Assembly (NCBI GenBank): GCA_026874595.1
Contig: CM049315.1
Span: 12,028,664-12,092,663, forward strand
Reading direction: 5' to 3'
From: Sipunculus nudus
Lineage: Eukaryota > Annelida > Sipuncula > Golfingiida > Sipunculidae
Length of the DNA: 64,000 nt
Under the pieces are notes generated by a model. It searched no databases. It had not been told where the DNA came from and saw only the letters and a program-made list of their open reading frames with translations. The stretch's first letter is position 1. Each line of letters begins with the position of its first letter. This document shows positions 12,025 through 24,800 of the stretch, piece by piece. The position numbers and the translations under genes were made by a program.

Positions 12025-12269
12025 TATCTCTGATAGCTTTGTTGTATACAAGACTGGTGGTGCCAGCTACAATCATTTTTGTGATGCATGCACCTATGCC
12101 AGAATTCCAGCAGTGATGTTTGTGTAATTGTTTCTTGTTATAAATTTTTAGTACTTGCATTGTTCATATACATGTTACACATGTACTTTAAAAGGAATGG
12201 TCCAGCATTGAAGCATTATACCTGGTGTATATCCGATTGCACAGGTTCGCATTGGGCCTGTAGGCCTTG

Positions 12270-12565
12270 TTTGGTTTCCCCATACAGACTTCCCATTCCC
12301 TTTTCTTGTTTCTTCTCCCAAACAGACTTGCCATTCCTGATTCACATACAGACTTGCCATTCCTTTTTCTTGATTTTTCCATACAGACTTCCCATTCCCT
12401 TTTCTACTTTTCCCATTCAGACCTGCCACTCTTTTTTTGGTTTTCCCCATACAGACTTGCCATTCCCTTTTCTTGGTTTTCCCATACAGGCGTCCCATTC
12501 CCTTTTCTTGGTTTCCCATTCTGACCTGCCACTCTTTTTTTTGGTCCCTATTCAGACTTGCCATT
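12270..12565 (+). repeat. Minisatellite M1, right fragment (~34-bp unit)
   Basis: About eight to nine units have the same CCCATACAGACTTGCCATTC-CTTTTCTTGGTTT pattern as 1978-2159. The array begins immediately after the family C left terminus. Opposed short open frames on both strands are products of the repeat. Confidence 0.85.
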
Positions 12566-15500
12566 CTGAAATTGTGTATTTAATTAGTAAACCTTACAAA
12601 CAGGAACATACCTCAAATATTCTTTAGGAAAATGACTTGCAATATGGCATAGAAATAACAAGACTAGTGATAATTTCATCTCTGTATTCTGAGACATTAT
12701 GCATTGGGAATACAAAGACCAGCAACATATTGTGCATAAAATAGTAATAAATCACAGATTCATGTCTGTGATGGCCTGCTAGTTACCATGTCCTCACTTA
12801 CAAGTGCTGCGATACACAACAGTTGTCACATCATACTCCCAAGGTCCTGGCAAATTGAAGGTGGCTGGCAGTTTTAAAGGCAGAGCAAAACACTGACTGA
12901 CAGACTGACACTAGTCTGGTACATACACAAATATGGACGTCCTTCACAAGCATGAACCAATTTGTTGACAGTTTAAGAGCAGGTGACTGAAAATCTATCC
13001 TCTCAATCCAGTATAATATTATAATATGCAAAAATCAGAGTATTTAATTCAAGACTTCCCTAAAAAACAATTATTTCCAAGCATTTGTATATTCTCTAAA
13101 TGATTAAGGAATTACGATGGACATACACTTGCATACATCTGTGCGGTAGAGGTAAAGAAATGTACATTAAATAAAATGTAAAATGAGAGTTTATTGTGGA
13201 GAAAAAAGATGCAGTGTTATCATCATCAATTCCATTGTCATCATATCTGATTTATATCATGACTAGAATATCTTTGCCCCTTGTCATTACCAGATATCAT
13301 GAAATTACATAGCTTTGTACATATTCTGTACCAAAAAAATTTTAAACTATCCTTAAACGGAGCCAAGATAAAATAACCCTTAAGTAGTATGTTATTTCCA
13401 ATAAAATCCCATAAAAAACAGTATTTAGTGAATGCAGTTGTAGACAATTACTATGAATAACCATTCTGCCTGTAATGACATACTTAATTATTGTTTGAAG
13501 GCTATTTAATATCCGCCACTCACCATTTTCTGCAGGTAATTTTTTTTGCCTGCAGGTTAATTAGGGGCCTGCTGGTGTCTTAAAATTGAACGCCTATTTA
13601 AGTTTACGGTTTTGATCATTTGTGATATATAATTTAATGAAAGACATGAACCAGAGAAATGAACTTGTTTTTACCATACCACTGTATGAAACTTCTTTGT
13701 TAAATATAAGGGAATCTTCATAAATAAGTAAATTTGAAATATATGATAAGAAAATTAATGTCCATTTTTTTGTATCTTGAAAATTATTATATAGCGAATG
13801 TAGTGTCATGGTTTTATGTACAAGTAAATGATAATGCACTACAGAAAAATAAGGATAACAGTTTCAATATTGCCCCTTTTAAGAGTAATTAGTTCATTAT
13901 AAGCTTGCCTATGCAATACAAAAGTAGAAAAGAAGAAAGAACAAAATTTAAATGTAAAATATTGATGATCCATGACATTACATTTTCTACTAATTTTTTA
14001 ACTATGTATTCATGAAATCTGAGTATCTGAGAGAAATTTGACAAAAAGATCTGCCTCTTGACATAAGTCAGCCTACAAATCTTCCTTGTAGAAGTGACGG
14101 TTGTTTCCGGGTACCTGTATCTGTACCTAGGTACCTAGTTCAGAGGACATGTACCTGTATGTTACTAGTATGTAGTACCCGTACCTAGGACTGAGGTATC
14201 TGTATCTGGTATTATGAATTCCAGGTACATGAACTTGCACTACCAGTCATGTTTGAGAGTGTATCAGGTATGCTGGTATATTGTATGTTCTAATCAAAAC
14301 ATATGTAGCACATATCAAAGAAATATATGAAATAGCTATCAGTTCATATTAAATTAAATTGTACCTGAACCTCTACATCTCGCAAGTACTTGTACCAATA
14401 CCTAGCTACTGCTGCTTGTACATGGCCAAAACGCTGGTTCATGGTTTTATTGTTGCTGAAAAGAAAAAAAAATACTCCAGATAATCAACAGAAAACAGAG
14501 TTATGTTATAACAGCAGGGTTTCATTTGTCCGGCCACTGGTCCTACCAGTAATGCAGTTCTTAAACAGAGTTGTGCCAGCAAATACAACATTCCACGCAA
14601 TGATTTGTCAGTCAGTGCCCAGGACTAGATCATGTCACTGTAAACATGCAGACAGAGATACAAAGAGATGTGACATAGAAACTTGGCCTCATCTGGTTTG
14701 CATAATAATACACTGGCTTGCAGTCAACAGTCAGTAATAAATCCTTAGTATAATTTCTGTACAATTTCTACTGTTTGGCCTTTTTTGTAGCTAATAACAT
14801 TTCATTTATTTGACATGCACTCCTAAAATCAAGGTTAAATCAGTAATGACCACTTTTATAAAATATATAAACTAAATTGATTCAGTTCTGTAATCACATG
14901 TTTTATCTGTTGCATTCAAATTTCATGCATATGCACAGATGTTTTTATTCTTGTTTTGCTGTAAACAGAAAATTTCAGCTCAAGAAAGAAAATAAATCCT
15001 AAATATTTAAATGGTTAATTTTATGTGAAGTAAAGGCAGGTAAGGAACAATCAGAATTATACAGAGTTGTGAAATAAATGAAACCATGGACTGCTGTCAT
15101 CAGTTTGGCAGTAGATGAGCATTTACCCTCCTAATTTGGTATGTTTGTACTTTACCCTCCTAAAATGGTATGTTCTTACAGCCTCTAATAAAGTGCTGGG
15201 AACAAGTCTAACTCTGGCACTGAACTTGAGCATGCCACTGTCATTAACAGAACTTTGGTGAAATTGTATGATCCTGGATAACATTGTAAAACAGTTTTAT
15301 ATAATTAGCCAGCAACCATAAACATTCATTTCCTCCATCACACACACATTCTCTCTCTCACACAAGGATTTACACTCATGTTCTCACCCTTTTCCATGCA
15401 CAATTTTAACATAAATATACTAACTGGAGGTTGAACATTAAAAGGGACACACTACAAATCTCACCATTGATGGGAGACATTTCATTTCCTACATTCCATT

Positions 15501-15692
15501 CATTGTTTCATTGTATTTAAATCACCAGATATTTGGTGATCGATCAATCCATTACTACCCATTTCATATTAATAGCTTTGTACAAATTGCCAAAACATGA
15601 TTTTGTTGAATCATTAAACATATCTCTTTAACAAAAACTACAGAGTGACCTCATAAATTTAAAATTTTAATATATATTAACTAGCTACACTG
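12566..15692. other. Non-coding, includes the presumed 3' UTR of POSH
   Basis: No coding motif is visible on either strand. The part next to 15693 should be POSH 3' UTR (minus strand). Several minus-strand AATAAA hexamers exist, for example the complement of TTTATT at 14943-14948, and I cannot choose among them. A 29-bp direct duplication around TACCCTCCTAAxxTGGTATG lies near 15127-15178. Confidence 0.4.
14100..14400. repeat. Degenerate GTACCT-rich low-complexity tract
   Basis: The hexamer GTACCT or its variants (GTACCTGTATCTGTACCTAG and similar) recurs many times in about 300 bp. GGTACC is self-complementary, so the tract can fold on itself. It looks like a decayed short-period satellite. 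Confidence 0.5.
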
Positions 15693-15861
15693 TCAGCAGC
15701 TCTCCACGAAACTGCCGGGGAAGAGTCCTGTCTTTCCTGTTCTGTGAAGTGTCCCTTTGAACCAGCCATCTTCTCTTTTGCGGTGAACGTAAACAATGTC
15801 TCCCACTTTCAGTTCCAGTTCGATCTCACTCTGTGGAGGGTAAGGAACCACACAGCGGAAT
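15693..15861 (-). CDS. SH3RF1: POSH exon with SH3-4 and stop codon
   Basis: Residues 709-763 start [18 protein letters not shown] and contain [20 protein letters not shown], ending FVESC. This is the very conserved C-terminal SH3 of POSH, with ELEL/GD, the W of the ligand groove and the FPG-F box. The acceptor AG is at 15863-15862 after TTTTCTTC. One base (A) completes a codon split with the previous exon. The stop is at 15695-15693. Confidence 0.96.
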
Positions 15862-18800
15862 CTGAAGAAAATCGGAAAAAAGGATAAGGCCATTAAATGG
15901 ATGACATAAAGTGTGTATTAACTGTAAAGCATACCCTAACCTTGGTCACAGACAATACAAACTAGTATTCAGATTTTTAAATTAATATATATATCCTTCA
16001 ATGACATGATGTTACTGGATTGTTCATATACCCTTGTAAAAAAGAATAACTATACAGTATGCTTTAAAAAGACTACTAACTTTTCTCTGACTACAAGTTT
16101 GGGTTTGGTGGGCCTGAGGGGTATGACTACTAACTTTTCTCTGACTACAAGTTTGGGTTTGGTGGGCCTGAGGGGTATGACTACTAACTTTTCTCTGACT
16201 ACAAGTTTGGGTTTGATGGGCCTGAGGGGTATGACTACTAACATTTCTCTGACTACAAGTTTGGGTTTGATAGGCCTGAGGGGTATGACTACTATAGTCC
16301 GTTTCACCACCTGCTGTCCACCTGTTTTTTGTAGATGGTTTTCTTAAAAGTTTATATTTTTAAATAATTTCCAAGAAAACAACATGTGGAAGTGACAACC
16401 TAATATGGCAATTAAGAATTTTCAATAAATCCCCCATTTATGTTTCACAACATTTTAGTCTGTGCACAATGATCTGGCAGATATGAAGTGTCCCTCCATA
16501 AGTAGCCATCTTTGTTTTAACTGGTTAAATGTTTTAGAGTGTTTACATAAGATCATCCAATCAGAAGCTGTCAGCTGATGTGACCAATGACCTTGACTGC
16601 CATAAGTGGGTCTGATATGTTGTAAAATATAGACTGATTTCTCATATTTTCAAATAATTCTGTTTCTTAAATAAAGTGTCAGGTGGGTATTTATTTACCT
16701 TGCTGAAAATTAGGTTCTTTTATCCTATACTCTTCACTATTTCCTTGAAATGTAACTAATAAAATTTTTCATAGCAAAAAACAGGTGGACATGAGGGGAT
16801 GAAACGGACTATAACTTTTCTCTGACTGCAAGTTTGGGTTTGGTGGGCCTGTGGGGTATGACTACTCATTTTTCTCTGACTAGAGGTTTGGGTTTGGTGG
16901 GCCTGAGGGGTATGACTACTCACTTTTCTCTGACTACAAGTTTGGGTTTGGTGGGCCTGTGGGGTATGACTACTCACTTTTCTCTGACTAGAGGTTTGGG
17001 TTTGGTAGGCCTGTGAGGTATGACTACTCACTTTTCTCTGACTAGAGGTTTGGGTTTGGTAGGCCTGTGAGGTACAGCCCCTTGATCTGTAGAGTTGATT
17101 TTGCGGTGGTGCACTAGTTCTATTGACCCTTGACCATCCTCCAGGGGTAAGGAAATAGACCTGTAAATAAAAAGGAGTAATCAAATAATATAAGTAACAC
17201 AGTGTCCAAACATGCTGAACATCATAATAGCAACTGAGACTATTTATAGCAGATAATGGATACATATTTTACAACTGAAAATATTCTCAAACTCTACATA
17301 ACTTAAGATAACTGTATTTAACTTAGATATATTGTTTAAAGATTTAAAATAAAAATGAGAGTTTCACTCCCAATACTTTTTTAAATATGAATCAAATATA
17401 CTCCAGGGTCATTTTCATTTGTATGATATCTTGGGTATATAACACTCAAACCAATTTGATTAGGGCCTTTGACTGAAGGTTACTATTAACACTCTATATC
17501 AGTTTTTCATCAGATATGAGATAATGGAAAACAACATTCACAAAATGCTCAGACCAGGGAGCTTTAAGGTTGTCAGCTACTGACCTCTGGTGGTCGACTT
17601 TGACATCAGCTGTGGACTGGGTAGCCTCTGTGGGTTCCTGAGCAGGGGTTTTTGACTTTTTACCAGATTTAGTGAATCGCCTGAGGGCAGCACTCAATCT
17701 CTCCTTTTCTTTCTTCTCTTTCTGTGTGACACATGCAATAACAGATTAAGTACCAAAAATACATACAACATCAGATAATCAACGTCTTATCATGTACCGT
17801 TATGTGGAGTATTGATTTCTCATCTTTCACATGAATCTTCCTTACTCATTATACGTGTTGAGTGAATCATTACTGACAGATTTGAGGATGTTGACGACTT
17901 TTAATGTTTTTGGTGTATGTGTGTGTTTGTCTGTTTATAATCTTCTACTCTAGGGCATGGGTGTTTGATATATGGTCAGAATATCAATTTGTCTACTGAC
18001 CTTGGTAGGAACAGGTGTTGGCAGCTGATCAGGAACAGCGGCGCCACCTTCTGCCCCTACCACTACATTAGGGGGCGGGGTAATATTTGTGCTTGGTGCA
18101 CTGGAATGCTGCACTTCACCAGGAAGTGGTGGTGTGGGGGGAGGTGGCTGACGAGGTTTTGCATGGTGGCTGCTGCTACGGCAGCGGGGTTGACGCTTAG
18201 GAACTGGCGGTGACGGTCCCTCTGCCCTCTCTTGGCTGCCTGTGTTTGAACTATCACCATGTACCTGAGAACTTGCTTGTTTATTTGCAGAGCTGCTGCG
18301 TGAGTGAGATTTTCTCTGAGGGACCATCACTGTGAGACCAGCAGCTGCCTTGTCTCTTGTTGGGGCTGAGATAGCGCTGTGAGCGCTGGCAGACATACTG
18401 ACGGGAACATCCGGCGACTTTTGTACTCCCTCCATTGAGTGTGACTTAGTGCTTATCTTTGGGTGAGATTCACTCTTTGGAACTGTCCTATATGTCGGGA
18501 GCTCTGTCCCATTTGTAGCACCTTGTCCGATGAGCGTCACATTATGAGAATCATCGTCAGGTGCATCTGACTTAGTAGAACTTTTTTGTGCGTCACCCTT
18601 AGCAGGCAAGGGATCTCCTGAGGACAGATTCCCTTGAGTAAAGTTACCGTTATCGTCCACGTTTGCTGGAGGACTGCTCTCGGCTGAAGTACTCTCAGAG
18701 TTCGACGATGGGTTATCCTGTGTGGGATTACTACCTCCTTGTCCATTTGGCGACCTTGAACTCTGAGATCCACTGCTTCCATGTCTTTGTGAGTTGCTTT

Positions 18801-21800
18801 TGCTCCGTGACCGTGCATGATCATCAGTTTTGGAGGAAGTTTTTGGTATATGCCTGTTGTGTGCTTTGGTGTGTTCAGGATGGCCTACTGAGGAGTTCAA
18901 ATACCCCATCTTCAGACCAGTAATGCCTGCATGCTTTGTGGCAGAAGATCTGCAAACAATTATCAAAATTGGATAATTAAGACATTAGTTTTGGGTTAAA
19001 AACATGACAAATTCTATTAGTCATCAAATTTGAAGGGAATCATTATATACTGATTTACAGTTTACTTATTAAAGGTAAGGAAAGATTAAAGTAATGATAA
19101 CAAACAACTGAGTGATGTGTTACATTTAGGGTAGAGTCTGGATCCAGGCATGAAGACAGGGATCTGGGTCCAGACAAGAGCATACAACAAGGGACCTGGA
19201 TCTGTACTTAGTGTATTATACTATTAGGGCCCCAGCTTGTTAATGTAACTACCCTTAAATCTTTGTTTGGTAACCACAGGGTCTTCACAGCAGATAATAA
19301 ATGACATTACTCAGGAGAGAGGATATTTCAACTTCCTACCAGCAAGGATATGGCCACTATACACTGCCAAGATACCTTGTTTTGCCAAGCAACTCTTGCA
19401 TCTGTTTCATGAACAATGAGCAAGCCAGTTGAAATAAACTAATGACTCACTTTTGCTTTATGTGGCACACATAGCACATATGTTGCTCATTTCAAATCAA
19501 ACATTTGCATAACGTCAAAAGGCATTGAGAATCCAGTCAAATAAAGCCTTGTAGTTGTAAGCCCATCTTGTTTCTCATACATGTGGTCTTGTGCACATGG
19601 GGTGTCAACAGTGTGTGTACTTGGTTCATTATATTTGACTGGCAGTACTTAGTGATTAAGGCCCAAATGTGTGCGGACTTTTAATTATTCATTAAAGAGA
19701 TGCCAGAATGGCTCAATGAAGCAAGGTATCTTCGCAGCATGTAGTGGCCAGATCCTTGCAAAATCCGATTTTTGATCTATCAAATTTTGATTTGGATTGA
19801 GATTGGATAAAAAATCCATAAAGTCATTGGATTTAGATTTGATAAAAAATTCATAAAGTCTTGACAGACAAGTGATTTATTGTTGCGTTCTCAGCAGATG
19901 CAAAATCTATGAATTATAAAACTATAAAATGTAACCGTAACCTAAAGAGCACCATGATTTTTAACCATAGTGACCTGTACTAAAATAGTAGAGCCACTAG
20001 TATGTCCAGATGTTGTAATTCTGCAGGTCTCTGAAGCTTACTTGACAAGACGGACATAGTTTCCAGGGAAAACACCATTTTTGCCTGTGCGGAGCTGGGT
20101 GCCCTTGAACCATCCATCCTGGCACTTCTCAGTGACAGTGTAACATTCACCCTTCACAAGCTCGACCTCATCATCCTTTTGTGGCTTGTAGTTGTACAAC
20201 GCCACATAGCTGCAAGCACCAAACACATGATAATACACAACTTGTATCAACAAAGGGCCAACCGAATAAAGCTATATGGTTGCCAAAATTTCAATAATAC
20301 AGAAAAGTTTAGTTGTGCTATAGGTCTCCAGTTGCTGTTTGTTTCTATATAAATGGGTAACATCTAATTTATCTATCAATATATATTTTTCAACTACAAT
20401 GTCTTGTCTTATTTCAACCTGCATATACCAGTTTAATGTCGAGGTAAAATTTTCACTGTATCTTAATGGTTGATCATGGTTGATCACACAAATAATGTAC
20501 ACTTTTTGGCATTAACAAGGGACCCATGGGTCACGGCGCTCAGCTGATCGTGATTGGACTATAAATGTTTCTCCACTGTGATACTATATCGAGTCGATAA
20601 GGCTTATGAAAATCATGGACATGTTGGGCTATTATAAAGGAATGTAATGTAATATGTGAGTAAATGATAAATGAAATTACCTGACTGGTGGATTAATAGA
20701 GTAAAATATAGTGGTTTATTTTTTATTTATTTAGGAGGGGTTGAAAATTGTGATATATTTGAGCAAATATGAATGCAATGACAGCAGTAATAAGCAGTAG
20801 TAGAATGATGATAAGGCTATTTGTTGAAGGATCTAAAGTGTATGGTAGTCTGCAAGCTTTCAATTTGACAGATATGATGTAATGATTATCTATGCTGATG
20901 AAGTGATTTATGAATTTGTGACTGAATGACACAATATCTCTTTAGTCTTGACAAGGTACATTATTGTGAAGCCCACTATGTCTACATATTATACAATATT
21001 GACATAATTTCTGGCATGTACATAGGTACCTATGGACGAATAGTTATACAAAATAGTAAAGTATGAATGTATCTGATTCATCTTGTTCTTGCTTACTGAG
21101 GCTGACTTTGGGATGGGGTTCGGAGAAGGGAAAAGTGAGGGCAGCACGAAGGTGGATGTAGAAATATTCTATTGTAATGTTTTTCATTTATATAAGAATA
21201 TGAACAGCTAAGAGGAAAGGGGCCCTCCTACTTGGTTATAGTAAAGTTCTAAATATATGATTGCAAACTAATACTCTGACAAGACTGTCATGAAGAAAAA
21301 CAGTAAAAGTTTTGATATACTGTGATGCATATGAAAATTTACAGATGGACAGGCAAGTGGACAGAATGGACTAATACCTTTATTTCACTTTCAATGGAAT
21401 AATGCATTTAAGTTTATATATAAGCCTATTTTTTTTAAGCATATCCACTTTTTCCATTAAGAAGTTTTTATCTGAATCATTTTTTTATTTACAGGTTTTA
21501 TAAATTTTTAATAAAAAAAAACTGGAAATATAAGTTAAAATATTAGAACTGTTGCAAAAGTTGCAATCATTATATATACAGAGTAAACAAGGCCTACAGG
21601 CCTAATGCGAACCTGTGCAAAGTTTGGGAGTATGAATGGAGGTTTATTTTTAAAATTTAATATTGATCCTCTTTAAGTCCTGCATATCTGCCTTAGTCAT
21701 TATTATTATAGCAAAATGGACATTTCTGACCTGCAAGTTTCAGACTAGGACATTTTAAAACTAGAATATGGGTAGTCGACAAGCAAATATGTGTATCCGC

Positions 21801-24800
21801 AGAAATCAGAGTGGGACGGGTGAAGTGAGGCATGGATTAAGTGGCAAGGGGAATAGAGTGAGGTGTGTTGCATATTAGCATGGATGTCTGCAGTGTAAAC
21901 TTAAATTTAGGTGGTGCCACCTGTAATAAAATCGAGGAAATTGTCCAGGATATATAAACCTGCAAAATTTCAGGTGGATAAGTCAAACCACTGCTGAGAT
22001 ATGAGTGATTTTATCCCAAGGCAGATGAAAAGATGGACGCTGTGCATAAGTGGTTGCAGGTGGCACCACCAGTTTTGCCTATGATGAAGAGCTATGTGAG
22101 ATCTATACACATGCAAAATTTTGGCCCAATTGGTCTAACGATTCCCGAGATATAAGCTTGGATGTCTGCAGAGTAAACGTGAATGTCGCTGGCGCCACCT
22201 GTCATAAAATCTAAAAGCTGTCCAGGATGTATAAACCTGCAAAATTTCAGGTAGATAATTCAAACCACTTCTGAGATATGAGTGATTTATCCGAAGGCAG
22301 ATGAACAGATGGACACTGTGCATAAATGGTTGCAGGTGGCACCACCAGTATTGCCTATGATGAAGAGCTATGTGAGATCTATACACATGCAAAATTTTGG
22401 CCCAATCGGTCAAACAGTTCCCAAGATATGAGCTTGGAAGTCTGCAGAGTAAACGTGAATGTAGGTGGCGCCACCTGTCATAAAATCGAGAAAGCTGTCC
22501 AGGATGTATAAACCTGCAAAATTTCTGGTGGATAAGTCAAACCACTGCTGAGATATGAGTGATTTTATCCCAAGGCAGATGAACAGATGGATGCTGTGCA
22601 TAAATGGTTGCAGGTGGCGCCACCAGTTTTGCCTATGAAGAAGAAATATGTGAGATCTATCATATGCAAAATTTTGGCCCAATCGGTCAAACAGTTCCCG
22701 AGATATGAGCTTAGATGTCTGTTGAGTAAACGTGAATGTAGGTGGCGCTACCTGTCATAAAATCGAGAAAGCTGTCCAGGATGTATAAACCTGCAAAATT
22801 TCAGGTGGATAAGTCAAACCACTGCTGAGATATGAGTGATTTTATCCCAAGGCAGATGAACAGAAGGATGCTGTGCATAAATGGTTGCAGGTGGCACCAC
22901 CAGTTTTGCCTATGATGAAGAGCTATGTGAGATCTATACACATGCAAAATTTTGGCCCAATTGGTCAAACAGTTCCTGAGGTATGAGCTTGGATGTCTGC
23001 AGAGTACACCTGAAAATTCTGCCAAGTGGTTATGAAGGAGTTCTCCGTAAACCTATGCGGCGATGGCAGCAGCTTTGGCGTCTGACCAAAAACATAGTAT
23101 CTGCAAAACTCTGTTTTGGCGGATACAATGATTGTAGCTGGCACCACCAGTCTTATATACAAGGAAGAGTTAAATAAATATGCCCAATGTCAGACTGATA
23201 TGTCAAAACCCTCCTGTGAAATAAGCAGGGACATACACTGTGCAATAGTTATTGTAGGTGGCGCCACCAGTCTTGTACACTATAAAGCTACCTGATATGT
23301 ATAAACATGCCCAATTTTAGGCTGATGTATCAAATTCCTCTGTAGAAATAAGCAGGTGCATACACTGCAAAAGTCAATGTAGGTGGCACCACCTGTCTTG
23401 TAAATAAGAATACCATCAAAGATGCATAGACAGGTCAAACTTCCCCAGAGTTTGATGCACTGGGCTGACAAGGCTTAGGTGAGTAAGGCAGTTGCCCCCG
23501 AGTGAACTGTGACCAATTGCTGCCTCAAGCTACTGCACTGAATGAACTCTTGACCTGCACCTACCTAGACTGAGTGAACTTTTGACCTGTACCTGGCTGC
23601 ACTGAGTGAACTCTTGACCTGTTGCATAATCTGACACAGTTGGCAGTCTGCCAAAGCTATAAATAGATTCAGGCTGAACTTGGGTGCCAAATATGATGCA
23701 GTGAGCAGTCTGCCAAAGCTATAAATAGAATGCAGCTACTGCACTGAGTGAACTCTTGACCTATACCTGGCTGCACTTCTTCCAATCCTGGCACTGTGCC
23801 AAAACTATTTATAGAGCTGACATCATCTTGGCTAATAGCCAATATCAAGGCACTGAAAATATGCCAATGGTATACCAAGTGCTGCCATCTGTACACAAAA
23901 GTGGTCCCTACTTGAAATAACTTTGAAATTTATTTTTCCAAATACAAAATGCTTTTCAGCTGACTTTTTATAAACAAGGCCTACAGGCCTAATGCGAACC
24001 TGTGCATATGGATATACACCAGGTATAACGCTTCAATGCTGAACCACTACTTTTCATATATATGAACAATGCAAGTACTAAACATCTGAACAAGAAACAA
24101 TACACAAACATCACTGCTGAAATTCTCGCATGGGTGCACACAACACAAAAATTATTGTAGGTGGCACAGTCTTGTATACAACAAAGCTATTTGACATGTA
24201 TAAATATGCCCAATTTCTGGCTGATATATCAAATTCCTCTGTAGAATTAAGCAGGCACATACACTTTGCAAAAGTCATTGCAGATGGCAACACCTGTCTT
24301 GTGAACGAGAAAGCCATTAAAGACCGTAGACAGGTCAGAATAACAGGCCAATACATCAAACTTACCTTGAGTCTGATGCATGGGGCTGACCAGGCTTAGG
24401 TGAGAAAGGCTGTTGCCCCGAGTGTACTGTGACAAATTACTGGCTCAGGCTACTGCACTGAGTGAACTCTTGACCTGCACCTGGCAAGACTGAGTGAACT
24501 TTTGACCTGTACCTGGCTGCACTGAGTGAATTCTTGACCTGTTGCAGTCTGCCAAAGCTATAAATCCAGACTGACCTTTTGCCTGTTGCCAAATCTGAAA
24601 TAGTAGCCACACAATTGCATAAGCTCACAGACTGGCTCCATATGCAGCCCTGAGGGGCATGACACCCATGTGGTGATCACATGATACTCATGATGTGATC
24701 ACATGCTACCCATGAGATGATCACATGCTGCCCATGAGGTGCTCACATGACACCCATGAGGTGATCACATGCCTTGTGCTTGGCTGCACTGATTGAACTG

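Larger units (their letters stand above)
2160..12269 (-). mobile_element. Family C element, copy C1, with nested LINE, A, E and D insertions
   Basis: The left end is at about 12269 (reverse complement of CAAGGCCTACAGGCCT, a hairpin) and is followed by GCGAACCTGTG. The right end is at 2160 and reads CACAGATTCGCTAAAAA on the minus strand, which matches the inverted GCGAACCTGTG motif apart from one base. Element sequence survives only at 2160-2429, 7048-8361 and 12025-12269. The rest is younger insertions. The element sits inside minisatellite M1. I recognise no transposase or helicase, so it is non-autonomous. A Helentron-associated origin is inferred from the architecture. Confidence 0.75.

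Noticed and set aside
12088-12627. Open frame of 179 codons on the plus strand, and opposing frames
   Set aside because: It reads through the M1 minisatellite and the end of C1. The protein is a tandem Leu/Pro/Phe repeat without domain, and the reverse strand is open for the same reason.
14390-14737. Plus-strand open frame of 115 codons
   Set aside because: There are no recognisable domains, and it starts in a degenerate GTACCT tract. It lies in the likely 3' region of POSH.
16756-17265. Minus-strand open frame of 169 codons with TSSQRK repeats as a POSH exon
   Set aside because: The frame is not the one that joins to SH3-4. The splice phases require the frame giving HHRK and KPKPLVREK, which stops after the true donor.
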